Shown: positions 5,275-7,905 of the stretch, in pieces | Layout of the letters: every line of letters begins with the position of its first letter | Position numbering within the stretch: position 1 is the first letter of the stretch | Assembly: GCA_964507035.1 (NCBI GenBank) | Contig: CAZDOQ010000071.1 | Span: 1 to 7,905, forward strand | Direction: 5' to 3' | Origin: Pseudolachnospira sp964507035 | GTDB lineage: Bacteria > Bacillota > Clostridia > Lachnospirales > Lachnospiraceae | Length of the DNA: 7,905 nt | The notes under the pieces: model-generated | Told to the model about the DNA's origin: nothing | Seen by the model: only the letters and a program-made list of their open reading frames with translations | Databases searched by the model: none | Position numbers and translations under genes: made by a program

Positions 5275-6492
5275 TTAGGACTGATGGTAATGGGACAGGA
5301 AATCCGCCAAACGGCCGGCGGCTATTTTCAACTCATCCACCCGGGGCAGATAGACGACCCGGAAATGGTCCGGCTGGGGCCAGTTAAAGCCGGTGCCCTG
5401 GACGATCAGCACCCGTTTTTCCCGCAGGAAATCCAGGGCGAACTGCTCGTCGTTCACAATGCCAAACCTCTTCACATCCAGCTTGGGGAAGATGTAAAAA
5501 GCCGCCTTGGGCTTCTTGGCCGAAACCCCGGGGATGTCGTTTAAAGCCTGGGTGATATACTCCCGCTGCTCGTAGAGCCGCCCGCCGGGCAGCAGCAACT
5601 CGTCCACGCTCTGGTAGCCCCCCAGAGCCGTCTGGACGATCATCTGGGCCGGCACGTTGGAGCACAGCCGCATGGAGGCCAGCATGTTCAGCCCCTCAAT
5701 ATAGCCCTTGGCGTAGGACTTATCCCCCGACAGACACATCCAGCCGCTGCGGAACCCGGCGATCCGGTGGGATTTGGACAGGCCGTTCATGGTCACGCAC
5801 AGCAGATCCGGCGCCAGGGAGGCAATGGACACATGCTGAGTCCCGTCCATCACCAGCCGGTCATAGATCTCATCGGAAAAGAGGATCAGATGATGCCGCC
5901 GGGCAATCTCCACGATCCGTTCCAGCAGGTCCTTAGGGTACAGGGCCCCGGTAGGATTGTTGGGATTAATGATCACAATGCCCTTGGTCCGATCTGTAAT
6001 TTTGCTCTCCATATCCGCCAGGTCCGGATACCAGTCCGCCTCCTCATCGCAGATATAGTGGACCGGCTTTCCCCCGGCCAGATTGGCCGCCGCCGTCCAC
6101 AGGGGATAGTCCGGCGCCGGGATCAGGATTTCGTCCCCGTCGTTCAAGAGGCCCTGCATGGCCATGGTAATCATCTCGCTGACGCCGTTGCCAATGAAAA
6201 TGTCCTCCAACCCCACGTTGGGCAGATTCTTCAATTGGCAATACTGCATGATGGCCTTCCGGGCGCTGAAGACTCCCTTGGAATCCGAGTAGCCCTCGGC
6301 GTTTCGCAGGCTGGCCTGCATATCCTGAATAATCTCCTCCGGCGCATGGAAACCAAAGGGCGCCGGGTTGCCGATGTTCAACTTCAGCACATCAATATTG
6401 TGGGCGCTCATCCGGTTGGCCTCGTCCACCACCGGCCCCCGCACGTCATAACAAACATGGTCCAGCTTATGGGATTTGTCAAAAGTTCTCAT
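5275..6492 (-). CDS. alaA: Glutamate-pyruvate aminotransferase AlaA (405 aa)
   Basis: This PLP-dependent fold-type I aminotransferase transfers the amino group of glutamate to pyruvate to make alanine, in the cytoplasm. The sequence closely follows E. coli AlaA (YfbQ) as I recall it, and is also 405 residues: an N-terminal KLDHVCYDVRGPVVDEA segment, LKLNIGNPAPFGF at 36-48, GYSDSKGVFSARKAIMQY (67-84), PAPDYPLWTAA (125-135), INPNNPTGA (175-183), SDEIYD with D207 for the pyridine nitrogen, NGLSKSHRIAGFRSGW with the PLP lysine K240, and R378 in FRVVYLPR for the substrate carboxylate. The ATG at 6492 is three bases after the metY stop; its AAGGAG lies in the last codons of metY, so the two are translationally linked. 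Related class I enzymes also accept methionine or other keto acids, so with metY upstream a sulfur amino-acid substrate is a possible alternative. Complete, with no missing active-site residue seen. Confidence 0.93.
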   Translation of the reverse strand: MRTFDKSHKLDHVCYDVRGPVVDEANRMSAHNIDVLKLNIGNPAPFGFHAPEEIIQDMQASLRNAEGYSDSKGVFSARKAIMQYCQLKNLPNVGLEDIFIGNGVSEMITMAMQGLLNDGDEILIPAPDYPLWTAAANLAGGKPVHYICDEEADWYPDLADMESKITDRTKGIVIINPNNPTGALYPKDLLERIVEIARRHHLILFSDEIYDRLVMDGTQHVSIASLAPDLLCVTMNGLSKSHRIAGFRSGWMCLSGDKSYAKGYIEGLNMLASMRLCSNVPAQMIVQTALGGYQSVDELLLPGGRLYEQREYITQALNDIPGVSAKKPKAAFYIFPKLDVKRFGIVNDEQFALDFLREKRVLIVQGTGFNWPQPDHFRVVYLPRVDELKIAAGRLADFLSHYHQS

Positions 6493-6495
6493 GAC

Positions 6496-7782
6496 TCACT
6501 CCTTACTGGCGGCAATGGCCTGGTCAATATCCGCTATAATATCCTCCGCCGCCTCCAGACCCACGGAGAACCGGATCATCTCCGGCTGCACTCCCGCCTC
6601 CACCAGTTGTTCCTCCGTCAGCTGCCGGTGGGTGTGGCTGGCCGGATGCAGCACCGAGGTCCGGGCATCCGCCACGTGGGTCACAATGGCTCCCAGCTTC
6701 AACTGGTCCATGAACCGGCTGGCCCGCTCTCTGCCGCCGGTGAGTCCAAAGGAGATGACGCCGCAGGTTCCCTTCGGCATATATTTCTGAGCCAGGGCAT
6801 GGTATTGGTTCCCCGACAGTCCCGGGTAGTTGACCCAGGCCACCTCCGGCAGGGAAGCCAGGTGCTCCGCCACCTTCTGAGCGTTCTCACAGTGCCGGGG
6901 CACCCGCAGATGCAGTGTCTCCAGGCCCAGATTCAGCAAAAATGCGTTCATGGGGGACTGGCAAGTACCCAGATCCCGCATCAGCTGGACCGTGGCCTTT
7001 TCAATGTAAGCCAGCTTGCCGAACCGCTCCGCATATATGATCCCATGGTAGGACTCATCCGGGGTGGTGAGGCCCGGGAACAGTTCCTTGTGGGCCATCC
7101 AGTCAAATTTACCGCTGTCCACAATGCAGCCGCCCACGGCGGCCGCATGGCCGTCCATATACTTGGTAGTGGAGTGGGTCAAAACGTCCGCCCCCCACTG
7201 GAAAGGACGGCAGTTGATGGGGGTGGCAAAGGTGTTGTCCACAATCAGCGGCACCCCGTGCCGGTGGGCCAGCCGGGCAAACTTCTCAATGTCCAGCACC
7301 ACCAGGGACGGGTTGGCGATGGTCTCCCCGAACACCGCCCGGGTGTTGGGCCGGAACGCCTTTTCCAGTTCCTCCTCGCTGGCATCCGGATCCACCAGGG
7401 TCACCTCAATGTCCATCTTCTTCATGGTCACCGCCATCAGATTGGTGCTGCCGCCGTAGATGGTGGCGGAACTGACGATGTGGCTGCCTGCCTCACAAAT
7501 ATTTAAAAGGGCCAGAAAGTTGGCCGCCTGGCCGGAGGATGTGAGCATAGCCGCCGTGCCGCCCTCCAGGGCGCAGATTTTGGCAGCCACCGCGTCGCAG
7601 GTGGGATTCTGAAGGCGGGAGTAGAAGTATCCGCTCTCCTCCAGATCAAAGAGTTTTCCCATATAATCGCTGGTGCTGTACTTGAACGTGGTGCTCTGGT
7701 AGATGGGAAGGATTCTGGCCTCGCCGTTTTCCGGCTGCCAGCCCCCCTGGATACAGATGGTATCCGGACTCATGTTCTGCAT
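6496..7782 (-). CDS. metY: O-acetylhomoserine sulfhydrylase MetY (428 aa)
   Basis: MetY is a PLP enzyme of the Cys/Met metabolism family that joins O-acetylhomoserine and sulfide to give homocysteine and acetate, the direct-sulfhydrylation route to methionine. Seen in order: TICIQGGWQP near the N-terminus, LPIYQSTTFKY (25-35), GYFYSRLQNPT (51-61) with the conserved Tyr and Arg of the neighbouring-subunit phosphate site, SSGQAA (82-87), ANPSLVVLDI (156-165), VDNTFATP (181-188) with D182 for the pyridine nitrogen, THSTTKYMDGH with PLP lysine K207, and RFSVGLE near the C-terminus. Its roughly 430-residue length and the GHAAAVGGCIVDSGKFDW stretch fit MetY better than MetB/MetC, which are nearer 380-400. 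The ATG at 7782 was chosen for the AGGAGG seven bases upstream; an in-frame ATG at 7773 is too far from it, and a TTG at 7821 has no ribosome binding site. First gene of the metY-alaA-lipoprotein unit. Confidence 0.93.
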   Translation of the reverse strand: MQNMSPDTICIQGGWQPENGEARILPIYQSTTFKYSTSDYMGKLFDLEESGYFYSRLQNPTCDAVAAKICALEGGTAAMLTSSGQAANFLALLNICEAGSHIVSSATIYGGSTNLMAVTMKKMDIEVTLVDPDASEEELEKAFRPNTRAVFGETIANPSLVVLDIEKFARLAHRHGVPLIVDNTFATPINCRPFQWGADVLTHSTTKYMDGHAAAVGGCIVDSGKFDWMAHKELFPGLTTPDESYHGIIYAERFGKLAYIEKATVQLMRDLGTCQSPMNAFLLNLGLETLHLRVPRHCENAQKVAEHLASLPEVAWVNYPGLSGNQYHALAQKYMPKGTCGVISFGLTGGRERASRFMDQLKLGAIVTHVADARTSVLHPASHTHRQLTEEQLVEAGVQPEMIRFSVGLEAAEDIIADIDQAIAASKE

Positions 7783-7789
7783 ATTGTCT

Positions 7790-7795
7790 CCTCCT
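7790..7795 (-). promoter_or_regulatory. Shine-Dalgarno of metY
   Basis: AGGAGG on the minus strand, seven bases before the ATG at 7782-7780. It decides between the ATG codons at 7782 and 7773 in favour of the former. Confidence 0.85.
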
Positions 7796-7796
7796 G

Positions 7797-7813
7797 AAAC
7801 CGTTTTACGGTTT
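7797..7813 (-). other. Small hairpin just upstream of the metY ribosome binding site
   Basis: AAACCGT (7797-7803) and ACGGTTT (7807-7813) form a 7-bp perfect stem with a 3-base loop, ending one base before the metY Shine-Dalgarno. It lies in the predicted leader of about 77 bases. It could influence translation or be an operator dyad. The leader does not show the multi-helix layout of a SAM riboswitch. Confidence 0.45.
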
Positions 7814-7865
7814 TTCCTCAAATTCGATCTTTCCGCCCTCTGAAAGCGTCAGATGGCATGCTAAC

Positions 7866-7894
7866 AGTATACGAAATTTCCGGACCTCCGTCAA
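7866..7894 (-). promoter_or_regulatory. Predicted sigma-A promoter of metY-alaA-lipoprotein
   Basis: On the minus strand TTGACG (7894-7889), a 17-base spacer and TATACT (7871-7866) match sigma-A consensus at 5 of 6 positions in each hexamer. Transcription would start near 7859, about 77 bases ahead of metY. No second promoter is evident at the metY-alaA or alaA-lipoprotein junctions, so all three genes probably share this one. Confidence 0.8.
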
Positions 7895-7905
7895 TCCTTT
7901 TGTAC

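Noticed and set aside
5767..7506. A 579-codon open frame on the plus strand
   Set aside because: It lies antisense to metY and alaA, which both match known enzymes over their full length. The translation is low in family-like motifs and rich in His/Gln/Arg, as expected from the reverse of a GC-rich gene.
7783..7905. SAM riboswitch or T-box ahead of metY
   Set aside because: The space between the predicted start site and the gene is only about 77 bases and shows a single short hairpin, without the helices, terminator or conserved core of either class.
1..7905. Mobile element, defence island or novel multigene system
   Set aside because: All six genes are intact, and five match core families. 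Base composition appears even, and there is no transposase, integrase, toxin-antitoxin pair or terminal repeat. Only the lipoprotein and the repeat cluster at 1-130 remain unexplained.

Overview
The window looks like chromosomal DNA from a GC-rich member of the Clostridia; a gut Oscillospiraceae/Lachnospiraceae-type Firmicute is my best guess. The reasons are strong AGGAGG-type ribosome binding sites, sigma-A-type promoters with 17-base spacers, the clostridial form of DinB (N-terminal HVDVNSAF, QLSLF clamp motif), and a Firmicutes-type LexA-like box. Codon third positions are mostly G or C throughout. No gene stands out as recently transferred, and I see no transposase, integrase, tRNA, rRNA or CRISPR array. 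This is ordinary core-genome territory with some interesting regulatory detail, not an obvious new system.

Layout. Positions 1-164 hold no convincing gene but are dense in short repeats: a 13-bp inverted repeat, four exact tandem copies of a 10-bp unit, three near-copies of CGAWTCAAG, and a 9-bp hairpin whose loop contains the dprA stop codon. Positions 165-2782 (minus strand) carry a two-gene unit, comM/yifB followed by dprA, joined by an ATGA overlap. Positions 2783-2960 are a divergent control region with a promoter for each direction and a LexA-like box inside the dinB promoter. Positions 2961-4244 (plus strand) encode a Y-family DNA polymerase IV (dinB), which ends inside a long terminator hairpin. 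Positions 4306-7782 (minus strand) are a three-gene unit in the order metY (O-acetylhomoserine sulfhydrylase), alaA (alanine-forming aminotransferase) and a lipoprotein of unknown function. It has a good promoter at 7866-7894.

How the genes fit together. ComM and DprA both handle incoming single-stranded DNA in natural transformation: DprA loads RecA, and ComM is a branch-migration helicase in species where it has been tested. DinB, divergent from them, is a translesion polymerase that appears to be under SOS control. The left half is therefore a DNA uptake/recombination/damage-tolerance neighbourhood. The right half is amino-acid metabolism: MetY makes homocysteine from O-acetylhomoserine and sulfide, and AlaA interconverts pyruvate and alanine. 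The lipoprotein is tied to them only by its 18-base spacing. The two halves are convergent and meet at the shared hairpin at 4219-4261.
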